Below are positions 34,506 to 43,948 of a DNA stretch of 64,000 nucleotides, piece by piece. The DNA is taken from NCBI GenBank assembly GCA_018335335.1, contig JAGXKG010000002.1, positions 23,239 to 87,238 on the forward strand, in the 5' to 3' direction. Origin of the DNA: Candidatus Thorarchaeota archaeon (GTDB taxonomy: Archaea > Asgardarchaeota > Thorarchaeia > Thorarchaeales > Thorarchaeaceae). A program made the translations under genes and the position numbers. The notes below the pieces were generated by a model. It was not told where the DNA came from. It did no database searches and saw nothing but the letters and a program-made list of their open reading frames with translations. Numbering within the stretch: position 1 is the stretch's first letter; each line of letters begins with the position of its first letter.

Positions 34506-36449
34506 GTGAACAAGTTCCTTGTAGGCGAAGGCCATGATGGGCCCGCCAGAATTGGCGAATTCCAAGCTGGAAAGACCCGTGTTGAACTTCCAGCGCTTCT
34601 TGCTTCCAGAAGGAGTAAGATACGCGGTTTCCACCATGTTAGTTATTCGGAAGAAAATGTGAAATCTTTGGATTCAGGGATTCTATCATTACCGTTTCAC
34701 AAAGAAATCGATATGAAGTCTCTCGAAGAACACGAAAATATGATCTTGCTTCCCTCTGTGCCATACTCATCCGATTCAATTTCTGGTATGGCTCAATCTC
34801 TGCTAGAGCGTCAAAGAGCTTTGGCAACGGAATGGGGCAGAAAAATCGACCCGAGCCGTCTAGTTCTTCGAATACCTGCGGATGCGAGCACTAGTGACCT
34901 CTTGACTGTAGTTGAGGATCTTCATGAAGAAGGTATACGGTCTGCAGCATTTCTATTCAATGGGAATCTCGGTCCGAGGGATTTCAATGCGCTGCGATTT
35001 AGGGCTGAAATGCCTTCTTGCTGGCTCACAATTGCTCTTGGAAAAATTCAACCTTGGCTAGTACCTCTTCTATATTACTTCGGAATAGACGCCTTCGATG
35101 TTGAGTATGCACATCTAGCCGCACTTCAAAAAACCCGGCTCTGGCAAATGGAATCCGAAAAAATCGAAGAACATATTCCCTTGCGATTCTGTCCATGTGA
35201 TGCGTGCACAGGAATTGCAGATTTTGATAACATAAGTGGCTCACAGCTTGAGGACGCGCTTCTGAGACACAATCTCAATACATACCGGAAGATTAAATCA
35301 AGGGCTGTTGATGCACTTCACAGAGAGAAGCTCAGGTGGCTTGTCGAGTCTTTTACGCACTCAAGTCCTGCTTATGCAGCTACGCTTAGACGGGCCAACA
35401 AAAAACTCTACAACTATCTCGAAGAGTTTACCCCGACTGCGGGGGATGCGACGCTGAATCTAATTGGTTCAGAATCGTATTACGCTCCCACAGTCCAACG
35501 TTTCAGGGAGTTTATCATTTCACGCTATTTCCCACCAGACGGAAAACAATTGGTGCTCCTATTGCCTTGTTCTGCTAGGAAGCCTTATTCGGAGTCTAGA
35601 TCTCACAGAAGGTTTGAGCGAGCCATACAAGCAGGTTTGGGAAGGAATAGAGGAGCACTTTCTGAAATCATTCTAACGTCTCCTTTAGGTGTTATCCCTC
35701 GTGAGCTTGAACGAGCATATCCTGTTGCAGAGTATGATATTCCTGTGACAGGTGACTGGGACCAAGAAGAGCTCGATATTGCTGCAGATGCGCTTACTGC
35801 GACTCTTGAGAAATATAACGATTCAGTCGTTGTAGTTGCACATGTCTCTGGAGGATATGCTGATGCAGTGAAAGCGGCTGAGTCTAAGATTTCGCAGAGC
35901 ATAATTTACTCCATTTCCGATGCACACCCCACAGGACAGGATTCTCTCACGGCCCTGAGTGAGACTCTACGTGACATGCAAGAGGTTCTGAATATCAAGT
36001 CTCGTGAACCAACCAAGTTCAGAGATACTCTTCGTGCGACTGCTGATTACCAATTTGGGGCTGATGCTGGAGAAGTACTCATCCCTGAGGATGCTGATTT
36101 TCGGGGGAGGTTGTATCGTACAGTTGTTTGTGAAGTAGACGGCGAGCAGGTTTGTACCTTTGTTGGTTCAAATGGCTCCCTCTCCTTAACTAATGCTGGT
36201 GGAAGGAGACTTTCGGAACTGGATGCTTACTGGGTTAGAACTGGCTTTGATGGTTCCAAGTTGCGAGGAAGCTCGCTTTTTGCTATTGGCATTGAAGAAG
36301 CTGATAACGCAATCCGGCCAGGGGATGAAGTTATAGTTCTTGACCCAGATCAACGAGTCATCGCTGTCGGAAAAAGCGAGATGTCAGGTCGTGAGATGTG
36401 CGAATTTGAAAATGGGTTGGCGGTGCATTTGAGACACAAGAGAGGCTAA
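34506..36449 (+). CDS. arcS: Archaeosine synthase ArcS (TgtA2)
   Basis: About 647 residues. ArcS adds lysine to preQ0 at position 15 of tRNA as the first step from preQ0 to archaeosine. Visible parts are a TGT-like barrel region without the catalytic TGT set (about residues 1-300, with cysteines CPCDACTG), the ArcS core with the hallmark LPCSARKPYSESRSHR (about 350-370), and a C-terminal PUA domain (about 560-647, ending with AVGKSEMSG and GLAVHLRHKRG). GTG 34506 has GGAGG eight bases upstream and is preferred to TTG 34491. It is five bases from the RaSEA gene, its known partner. Confidence 0.93.
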   Translation: MNKFLVGEGHDGPARIGEFQAGKTRVELPALLASRRSKIRGFHHVSYSEENVKSLDSGILSLPFHKEIDMKSLEEHENMILLPSVPYSSDSISGMAQSLLERQRALATEWGRKIDPSRLVLRIPADASTSDLLTVVEDLHEEGIRSAAFLFNGNLGPRDFNALRFRAEMPSCWLTIALGKIQPWLVPLLYYFGIDAFDVEYAHLAALQKTRLWQMESEKIEEHIPLRFCPCDACTGIADFDNISGSQLEDALLRHNLNTYRKIKSRAVDALHREKLRWLVESFTHSSPAYAATLRRANKKLYNYLEEFTPTAGDATLNLIGSESYYAPTVQRFREFIISRYFPPDGKQLVLLLPCSARKPYSESRSHRRFERAIQAGLGRNRGALSEIILTSPLGVIPRELERAYPVAEYDIPVTGDWDQEELDIAADALTATLEKYNDSVVVVAHVSGGYADAVKAAESKISQSIIYSISDAHPTGQDSLTALSETLRDMQEVLNIKSREPTKFRDTLRATADYQFGADAGEVLIPEDADFRGRLYRTVVCEVDGEQVCTFVGSNGSLSLTNAGGRRLSELDAYWVRTGFDGSKLRGSSLFAIGIEEADNAIRPGDEVIVLDPDQRVIAVGKSEMSGREMCEFENGLAVHLRHKRG

Positions 36450-36454
36450 GAATA

Positions 36455-37540
36455 ATGGTGAAACCATTGGACAGGATAAATGAACTTGTGACGCAAGCTG
36501 CATTGGAAGAACGGGAACGATCCTTATCGAAGAGACGTCACTCAGATCCCACTCAACCTGCTGCAGCATGGGTTACACGAGCTAGAATTGAAGGTGAAAT
36601 CGGATATGCGCTTTCTGTCGTTCTTGCGACCGTTGGCTGTTCTCATGCCCGAGGACCCTATGGCGGATGTACCATGTGCAGCTATTTGCTCGACGGATCT
36701 GCAGAGCAGATAAGCTCCAGTAACGTTGTCAAGCAATTCAAGAAAGCTATCTTGAGATTAGAAAATAGGGAACCTCCTCTTTCTGTAAAAATCTACACGA
36801 GTGGCAGTTTCCTTGACATCGAAGAAATCCCTCTAGAGGCTAGGGGGAAAATACTTGAAATAATCTCAGAAGATGACCGAGTACAAGAAGTCGTTATTGA
36901 AACACGACCAGAATTTGTTCAACTCTCCACTCTCGAGGAAATCAAGACGAAGCTTGCTGGAAGAACCGTCGAGATAGCAATTGGTCTTGAAAGCAGTAAT
37001 GATGTTATACGAGAAGTTTTCATCAACAAGGGGTTCACTCTTCAGGATTTCAAAGATGCTGTTGATAGTATACATTCAAGCGGTCTTGACATTCGATCTT
37101 ATGTCTTGATTAAGCCGCCGTTTCTCACTGAGAAACAAGCACTTTTGGACGGTATTCAGAGTATCAAAGACGCTGCTAATATGGGAGCAAGTACTGTTTC
37201 AGTCAATCCGGTGGCAGTTCAGAAAGACACTGTAGTTGAAAGGCTCTGGTATCGCCGAGATTATCGACCCCCATGGCTCTGGACTGTCTCCGAGGTATTG
37301 AGACGAGCAAGAGAGGATGTAAATCCTGATGTGCGAATAATCTGCGATCCTGTTGCTCCTGGAAAGAGAAGAGGCCCTCATAATTGTGGGGAGTGTGATG
37401 ATGCTTTCTCGAAGGCGATTAACAGATTTTCATTAACCCAGGATGCTCAATCGCTAGTTACTCTTGATTGTGATTGTCGAAATATCTGGGATCACACACT
37501 CAAACATGAAGAGCTTTCGTTGCTGGTTCACGGCCGATGA
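36455..37540 (+). CDS. raSEA: RaSEA: radical SAM enzyme for archaeosine formation
   Basis: 361-residue radical SAM enzyme. The 4Fe-4S cluster cysteines are in GCSHARGPYGGCTMCSY, a variant CxxxxxxGxCxxC spacing characteristic of this family. SAM-binding VKIYTSGSF and later ETRPEF and GLES segments follow the usual order. Known of the family: it forms a complex with ArcS and cleaves the lysine adduct to give the formamidine of archaeosine in tRNA. The gene order arcS-RaSEA with a five-base gap fits this. ATG 36455. Confidence 0.92.
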   Translation: MVKPLDRINELVTQAALEERERSLSKRRHSDPTQPAAAWVTRARIEGEIGYALSVVLATVGCSHARGPYGGCTMCSYLLDGSAEQISSSNVVKQFKKAILRLENREPPLSVKIYTSGSFLDIEEIPLEARGKILEIISEDDRVQEVVIETRPEFVQLSTLEEIKTKLAGRTVEIAIGLESSNDVIREVFINKGFTLQDFKDAVDSIHSSGLDIRSYVLIKPPFLTEKQALLDGIQSIKDAANMGASTVSVNPVAVQKDTVVERLWYRRDYRPPWLWTVSEVLRRAREDVNPDVRIICDPVAPGKRRGPHNCGECDDAFSKAINRFSLTQDAQSLVTLDCDCRNIWDHTLKHEELSLLVHGR

Positions 37541-37664
37541 GTCATGAATCCAATTTTGCTGGTTGATAACGTTCATTGCTGATTTGAGTGATAGGTTGTG
37601 TAGCAAATGCTTATAGGACGAGCAGAGAGCTTGGTCTTGTTCAGAAAAGGCGGAGTGTAAAGAA

Positions 37665-38003
37665 ATGTCTGAAAAATTCATTACGAAAGTAAGCATTTGG
37701 TTCAATAGCGAAGGGGCGGCCCCAAGTGAAGTTATTCATAAGCTACTCGAACTCGGATTTACACCTGTAAGAGGAGCTTACGATTTTGTATACAGCCATC
37801 ACGAAGATGTGCAGGATGATATAACCAAAGCTATTCTGGAAACTAGCGATGCCCTTCACAAGACATTGTCAGGCTTCAATGTCATGTATACATTAGATAC
37901 ACATCGAGCAGACACTGAAGAAGAATACATTCCGTTGGAAGACATAGACGCCGAACTTGAAGCTACTCGGCAAGAACTAGAAGAGCTGGAAGACGAGACC
38001 TAA
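37665..38003 (+). CDS. Conserved-looking small alpha/beta protein with acidic tail
   Basis: 112-residue protein. An N-terminal alpha/beta domain (ITKVSIWFNSEG, helix VIHKLLELGFTP, then AYDFVYSHHED) is followed by a helix and a very acidic tail (LEATRQELEELEDE). ATG 37665 has GGAG ten bases upstream, and a TATA-like GCTTATAG lies about 55 bases before. No family name is recognised. It is transcribed alone after the RaSEA gene, with no sign of coupling. Confidence 0.7.
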   Translation: MSEKFITKVSIWFNSEGAAPSEVIHKLLELGFTPVRGAYDFVYSHHEDVQDDITKAILETSDALHKTLSGFNVMYTLDTHRADTEEEYIPLEDIDAELEATRQELEELEDET

Positions 38004-38045
38004 TCAATGAACTTCTAAAAATTCCTCCACAGATTACTTGCGCTT

Positions 38046-39095
38046 CTACTCACCGTGAAGTGCTGAGAAATTGAGGTCAGTACCGCAAGAGGCACAACAA
38101 CCGTCTTCAGTTACTCCCTTGTTTATGGATGTCATATTGGATCGCTCATAGCATAGGCTACCGCATGATGGGCATAGTGTATTTTGCAGGTCTCGGGAGT
38201 GCACGTTTCCAACATATACGTAATCGAGTCCATTTTCCTCGCCTATCTCCTTTGCAGCAAGCAAATCTTGGATTCTGGTGGGTGGCTCGTCGTATTCAAA
38301 AGCAGGAAAATACCGGCTAAGATGCCAAGGAGTAGAAGTCCCCAAGTCATCGTGAATTCGTTTTGCAATCGACTTGATGCAGGAAAGGTCATTACTCAAC
38401 CCCGGGACCATGAGGGTGGTCAGTTCAACATGAACTCCTTTCTCTTTCATCCGTATCGCATTTTGCCACACTAGTCCTACATCTATTCCACATTCTTCTT
38501 TTACACCTTCACAGCCTTTGACATCTATATTCGCTGCATCAAGTCCCGCATCTATCATCAAGTCAATTGTCTTTCTGCTCATGTAACCGTTTGTCACAAT
38601 GGTATTGTAGAGATCTTCTCTTCTTGCAGCGTCAAACATCTCTATGTTCCATTCTAACATGAGAGTTGCAGCTTCATTTAGAGAGACAGATGTTCCCTGT
38701 GACCCTCGTTTTTTTGCTTCTTTGACAAAGGCATTAGGAGCCATGAAATTCGCATTTTCTGGTGTCGGTTCTGTTTTTGATATCCTGAAATTTTGACAGA
38801 ATCCGCAGGTTGCGTTACAGCTCCAGCTGCCTACGGTTAGTGCCCTCGTACCAGGGGCAAAATGGTATATTGGCTTCTTCTCGATGCGGTTGTTGCTAAT
38901 CGATGATATATTACCATAAACGAGTGTGATGATTGATTCGTTGTGGTTTGCTCTGGTTCCACAAAATCCACGTTTTCCCTCCTGTATCTTACATCTATGC
39001 CCACAGGTTAGGCATTGTACACCGTGCTGGTGCTTTCTCTGCAACATTCCTTTCTGGATAACTCTATCATCGAAGTCCCCGATTCGGACATTCAC
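38046..39095 (-). CDS. amrS: AmmeMemoRadiSam-type radical SAM enzyme
   Basis: 349-residue radical SAM protein. An N-terminal zinc-binding region (CLTCGHRCKIQEGKRGFCG) precedes the CNATCGFCQN cluster motif (CxxxCxxC). The middle GTSVSLNEA and GYMSRKTIDLM regions and a C-terminal zinc ribbon (CPSCGSLCYER and CCASCG) follow. The first two parts match the AmmeMemoRadiSam/PflA-like enzyme group, whose reaction is not known. The partner genes AmmeMemoRadiSam A and B are not in the window. ATG 39095. Confidence 0.87.
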   Translation of the reverse strand: MNVRIGDFDDRVIQKGMLQRKHQHGVQCLTCGHRCKIQEGKRGFCGTRANHNESIITLVYGNISSISNNRIEKKPIYHFAPGTRALTVGSWSCNATCGFCQNFRISKTEPTPENANFMAPNAFVKEAKKRGSQGTSVSLNEAATLMLEWNIEMFDAARREDLYNTIVTNGYMSRKTIDLMIDAGLDAANIDVKGCEGVKEECGIDVGLVWQNAIRMKEKGVHVELTTLMVPGLSNDLSCIKSIAKRIHDDLGTSTPWHLSRYFPAFEYDEPPTRIQDLLAAKEIGEENGLDYVYVGNVHSRDLQNTLCPSCGSLCYERSNMTSINKGVTEDGCCASCGTDLNFSALHGE

Positions 39096-39284
39096 TTTTA
39101 TGTTCCCACCGAGATTCTACAGATTGTTGCTCTTATCCTATAATTCGACTACCAAATTAATGATTATTGAAAATTCCATTACGAACAAGTTGGAATACTT
39201 CTGTAATCAGAGTTAACCGCGTAGACCGACAAGTAATAAACTATGAAACTTCATTCTATTGCCGAATTGGGGGACGAACATCCA

Positions 39285-40694
39285 ATGTCTTCATTCGGTG
39301 GGTATCTAACGATTCCAAGGCGCATGATTGGAGTTTCTACTGCTCTTGTAGTGTTTCTGGTTTCTGTTCAATTCTTCGCAGTTGGTGCCATAACTGGCGA
39401 GATAATTGGTGATGATTCTCCTATTCACTCGGTCCCAAGCTTGTCATCTACCACTGTTATCAATCCTATCTACGAAACAACATGGAAATACTCTGCCCAA
39501 AATGTCTTTCCTGATATTCCGGGCGAATTCGCGAATGCAACATTGCAGTTCCGAGATTTAGTAACTGATGATGACGGATTTGTATATGTTCTCTGCAACG
39601 CGTGGTCAAGCTACGAGTATTATGAGGCTGAGGGGATATACTTCAACTACCAGTTCTTGGTCAAGTACGATTCAAGACTCAAAATTATCTGGGCAGTCCA
39701 TAATGAGAATGGGACATACGGTAACGCGATGACTATCAACGATGGATACATCTATACGACAGGATCCATCTCTACGCGAAATAAAGAGACATCTACAAAG
39801 GTGATAGTAACAAAATGGGCATCAAATGGAGAACGAATATGGCAGGCCGAATGGGCGGAATACTATTTCAATCGGGGTGTAGTAATAGCTGTTGGCCCAG
39901 ATGACACAGTATACGTCTCCACAGAATATCGGCAACTTCGCTGTTTGGACGGGTTGAGAAAATCAAGGTTCTTGAAGTTCAATTCATCTGGTTTCCTACT
40001 GTGGAACAAGACAACAGAGGTGCAATTCTCAATCAAATCGAAATTGGAGACACGACCAGATGGAATCTACAGTTGGACCGGAATAGTCGAAAAGCGTGAT
40101 TTCTCTTGTAGTCTTATCTGGAACATCAGCCGTCGTTCAACTGCCATGAGTGTCGATGAATCCGGTAATGTCTATCTTATCGAAACCACAAGTCAATCAT
40201 CAGATTTTCTAAATAAATTTCAGGCAATTCTGAGTAAGTGGGATGCCGATGGAAACCGCGTCTGGGCGTCAAACTTCTCTCGGGAGCTGGAAGATGGGTG
40301 TTTTTGGCGCTTCGATTGTAGAAGTTTGAACATTGCACCAGACGGAAACTTGATTGCGATATTCAGAGGATTAGATCCTGAAAATAGTTATCACATATTC
40401 AAATTTGACTCAGGGGGGGAGCTTTCTTTGGGACAGAACTATCGGCGATGAAACATGGCAGGATTGTGGTATCCTCGGCCTATGATTGAACTAGCTGAAA
40501 ATGGACTGGCATATGTGGCGCTTGATATAGCTCGGCGAGATAAAGTAGTAATTTTGGCATTTGTAGTGGGCCCCTCTCGTATTATCTCAGAATTCCCACC
40601 TGTGATAATACCTCTGGGGATAGCTGGGGGCATTCTGACCCTTCTTGCAGCAGTAGTATACATTAATGCAAGGCCTGCTAATCCTGCTGAGTGA
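39285..40694 (+). pseudogene. Secreted beta-propeller-like protein gene with two compensating frameshifts
   Basis: The first reading frame gives an N-terminal signal (IGVSTALVVFLVSVQFFAVG), repeated PQQ-like blades (e.g. DDDGFVYVL, VDESGNVYLIE, WDADGNRVWASN) and then breaks at a G7 run (40413-40419). With one G fewer the next frame continues as GGSFLWDRTIGDETW. A further one-base shift near 40480 restores IELAENGLAYVALDI and a C-terminal helix (IIPLGIAGGILTLLAAVV). An intact ancestor would be a membrane-anchored propeller protein of about 470 residues. Either the gene is decayed or the assembly has indels. Start candidates are 39243 and 39285. Confidence 0.7.
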
Positions 40695-40877
40695 AGATAA
40701 GCTAGCATCATACGAGTTGCTTTTTCCAATTCGGTTTCCAAGTAGTCAACTGCTAGAGGGGTGATAATCGTTCTTTCTGCGTACTCGTGTATTCCGAGTG
40801 CTATCTTTTTATGATTGAGCAACGAATAGACAATGTAGGGCAAGCGAACAAATCATTTCATAGCCGGGGCTCTTTAG

Positions 40878-42170
40878 ATGCTTGAGAAAATACTTACCGA
40901 TGGCTTCAAACGGACGCTTCAAACGCTCTTCACAGATATTCAGAACCAACTCGATCGACGTGACGAGCAGGAATTTGCTCATGATGAAGAACGAATAAGA
41001 GAGGAACTGCTTGATATCATTGAACCTTTCCCCTCAGGGACAGAGTTCGAAGATGACTATTACATTGCAGCTGTCGATGGTTCGGGAACAGATAGCCTCA
41101 TGCAACTTGATGATGTCCGAATCCATCTACTTAGCACTGCGACAGTAGTTGTTAGTACCAATACTTCAAATCGGACGCCTTTCGACCCTCTTGATTCCGA
41201 GGTAGTCGAACAGGAATTGGGAGATCAGCCACATTTGGACCCTCATTGGCATTCCGGTATCCGGGGCGATGCCAAAAGGAAGATGGCCGAGAAGCTCGAA
41301 GATATTTATCCCAGCAAATTCATGAGCGGGTTAGTATTGCCCTTCTTCAGGGACTATTATGATGAAAACATTCAGTCGGTTTCTGATTTAAGAGAAACAC
41401 AATACGCTAAATACCTACCAGATTTCCGTGACATGCACGCTCTCATATCCGGAGACCGTGGGTTTTCACATTCCTTTGTGCACGATGAACTGCGAAAGTC
41501 TTCCGAGTACGCAGCTGCAAGACATGTGTTGACCAGTGAAATTTCACCGAAATTCCTGTTACTGGACGGAGCCTTGTACGTCTATATGCATCCTCGAAAG
41601 CGATTCCCTTCTATGCCAAGCGGTTTTATGCTGCGAGAACTATGCGAACTCGCTAGGAAAAAGGGTGTTATTCTAGGCGCGGTGAGCAAGCATCATACCA
41701 TTCCCTTTGCGCATCGCATAGCCATGATTGCCAGAAAAGAGTATGGACCAAATGCGAAATGGTTCTGTCGTCTTCCTAGTGAGGACGATCCCGGTGGCGG
41801 TCTGCACATCTATACTGACAGGACCTACATTCCACCACGCTTGGGCGTTCCCTACCTATACAGCTTCTCTACCGAGAATCGCCCTTCTCGGATCGATTTC
41901 GATAGAATGTGGTGGTTGGAGAACATATTTGTCAAGGACGATCCGGATAGTACCCGAGAGAATGAGTGGGAACTCTTCAGAGAAATTGAGTTCATGTCTC
42001 GCGACGCCCGTTGGTACGGATACCCCGTGCCACTTGCTCTAGCCCATGAAAAATGCAAACTTCGCTATGAAGATGTAAAGCTTGCTCAAGAGATTTGCAG
42101 AGAAGTGCGGCATGAAATGGAATTGGGCTCAGAGAAGACTTCTCCAATGCGAGATGACTATAATCTATAG
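40878..42170 (+). CDS. nurA: NurA 5'-3' nuclease
   Basis: 430-residue NurA nuclease. The first catalytic aspartate is in the YYIAAVDGSGTDS strand, followed later by SGDRGF, LLLDGALYV and other metal-binding acidic residues, ending with the ALAHEKCKL C-terminal region. NurA and HerA form the end-resection machine that makes 3' single strands for recombination. ATG 40878. It is followed by herA (18 bases), mre11 (2 bases) and rad50 (4-base overlap), the standard archaeal operon. Confidence 0.95.
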   Translation: MLEKILTDGFKRTLQTLFTDIQNQLDRRDEQEFAHDEERIREELLDIIEPFPSGTEFEDDYYIAAVDGSGTDSLMQLDDVRIHLLSTATVVVSTNTSNRTPFDPLDSEVVEQELGDQPHLDPHWHSGIRGDAKRKMAEKLEDIYPSKFMSGLVLPFFRDYYDENIQSVSDLRETQYAKYLPDFRDMHALISGDRGFSHSFVHDELRKSSEYAAARHVLTSEISPKFLLLDGALYVYMHPRKRFPSMPSGFMLRELCELARKKGVILGAVSKHHTIPFAHRIAMIARKEYGPNAKWFCRLPSEDDPGGGLHIYTDRTYIPPRLGVPYLYSFSTENRPSRIDFDRMWWLENIFVKDDPDSTRENEWELFREIEFMSRDARWYGYPVPLALAHEKCKLRYEDVKLAQEICREVRHEMELGSEKTSPMRDDYNL

Positions 42171-42188
42171 ATATTGACGTGAAGGATA

Positions 42189-43946
42189 ATGAAATTGGAT
42201 AAATCGAAACTCGGTGAGCATTTTGGCAAGGTTGGTACAGGCAACCAGACTCATTTGGGAATTATGGGAACAAATCGAGATATTGCCGTTGGCGAGATTT
42301 TCATGGTGTATTCCTCTCGTGATGATAACGAACGGATTTTCTTCTTCCGTGTGCTGGGGCTAGAAAACTACCTCAGACAAGTTGAGAACCTCTCCAAAGT
42401 AGCTGGAACTCTAATGGTCGAGGGTGACTCATATCTATCAGGCATTGAACGAAATATGCTACTTTCTGTTGAAGGTAGACTACTAGGGTATGCAGAACAG
42501 CGTGGAGGCAAATGGGCCTTTAATTCTCCTCGACGACTACCTGACCATCTCGCTGATGTCTATCGCCCTATATCGGGCAAGTCAGACCCATTGGTTCGAG
42601 ATATGCTTGCATCACAAACAGGTGGAGAAATCTACTGTGGAGATTTACAGGTTGGGGAATCCACACTGCAGGTTCCAGTTAACATGGATGCCAAATATTT
42701 GCCAATGCACGTTGGCATTTTTGGTGCAACCGGAGCTGGAAAGAGTAACCTGATGATGGTCCTGATTAAATCGTTCATTGATGCGAATCTCCGGGCATCA
42801 AGAGGCAGCGACGGTGATACGAAGCTCTCCGCTTTCTGTATAGATCCTCATGATGAATTTGCCAGTGGGGTTGATGATTACGGAATACAAGACATAGTTG
42901 AGAATATGGATGAACACACCCGATCAACTGTTTTTGGAGATTTCTATTATCTAACAACCCACCTAGCTGCTACGAGCAGAGAAATACGCCGATACGCCAG
43001 AGAACTACGCATTTTGTGGAGCGAAATCAAGCCCAGAGATTTGTATTCTATAATGGACTTCACGAATCAAATGGCGGCATTTATTGATGGTCAATACTCC
43101 AGTTCTGGAGAGAGTTGGATTGCTGATATTCTTGATATGGAGGAACCTCCTGGTGGTACAACAACAGCGACGTTTCGTGCTGTAAAGAGGCGGCTTCGTT
43201 TCGTTGAACGTTCTCCAGTTTTTGCGAAATCGGGAAATTCCGTTCTAGCTGATATTTTCGAATCTATGGAAACTGGAAAGATTCTCGTTGTGAATACGAG
43301 TCTGATGGGAGATATGGAACAGTTTCTCTTGACTACAGTAGTGACTCGAACTCTTTCAGACCTTCGACGGGCACTGAAGAGCAGTGGTAACCTAGGAGAC
43401 TTTCAAAAACAGGGTGCGAAGCGGCTGCCTGCTAGTTTCTTCAAGAGAGTCAAGAAAAAAGCCAAATCATTCTATGGTGTTAGCGGAACGAGCAATGAAG
43501 CCACAGTTATGGATCCGAAGAAGCTTCCTGTAATCCAAGTAACTGTGGAGGAGGCACCATCCATTCTGAATCCTGAGCTGATGCGTGGGCGTTCGGTTTT
43601 CAAAGATATCTCAAGACAGGGTCGGAAGTTCAACATTGGGTTGTTGGTTATCAGCCAACAGGTGAGTGTTCTGGATAATGTGATACTCAGTCAGATGAAT
43701 ACGGAAATCAATCTGAGATTGGGAAACGAACGCGAAATTGCCGCATGCATTGACAATGCCAGTGTCAACATCGATGGATTCGAGAACGAGTTCCGGGTAA
43801 TGTCAAGGGGAGAAGCCATACTTACGGCTTCTTACAGAGAAATGCCGATTCCTGTAAAAATACCACTTTTTGATGACATCTATAGGCGTGACAAAGGAAA
43901 TTACAAAAGCAACTCCGAAAATGAACCTGAAGAGCATATTATCTGA
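42189..43946 (+). CDS. herA: HerA DNA translocase/helicase
   Basis: 585-residue hexameric translocase. The N-terminal HAS-barrel (about residues 1-150) is followed by the RecA-like core with Walker A GATGAGKSN (about residue 180), Walker B-like ILVVNTS and VTVEEAPSIL, and the C-terminal arginine-finger region ISRQGRKFNIGLLVISQ. It pumps DNA into NurA during end resection. ATG 42189 lies 18 bases after the nurA stop, with GTGAAGGA upstream. Confidence 0.95.
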   Translation: MKLDKSKLGEHFGKVGTGNQTHLGIMGTNRDIAVGEIFMVYSSRDDNERIFFFRVLGLENYLRQVENLSKVAGTLMVEGDSYLSGIERNMLLSVEGRLLGYAEQRGGKWAFNSPRRLPDHLADVYRPISGKSDPLVRDMLASQTGGEIYCGDLQVGESTLQVPVNMDAKYLPMHVGIFGATGAGKSNLMMVLIKSFIDANLRASRGSDGDTKLSAFCIDPHDEFASGVDDYGIQDIVENMDEHTRSTVFGDFYYLTTHLAATSREIRRYARELRILWSEIKPRDLYSIMDFTNQMAAFIDGQYSSSGESWIADILDMEEPPGGTTTATFRAVKRRLRFVERSPVFAKSGNSVLADIFESMETGKILVVNTSLMGDMEQFLLTTVVTRTLSDLRRALKSSGNLGDFQKQGAKRLPASFFKRVKKKAKSFYGVSGTSNEATVMDPKKLPVIQVTVEEAPSILNPELMRGRSVFKDISRQGRKFNIGLLVISQQVSVLDNVILSQMNTEINLRLGNEREIAACIDNASVNIDGFENEFRVMSRGEAILTASYREMPIPVKIPLFDDIYRRDKGNYKSNSENEPEEHII

Positions 43947-43948
43947 GG

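Noticed and set aside
40439..40843. 134-codon minus-strand ORF opposite the end of the propeller gene
   Set aside because: Most of it mirrors the membrane-helix coding region of the plus-strand gene and has the composition of an antisense shadow; only the first 55 codons (TTG start) lie in free sequence and match nothing recognised.
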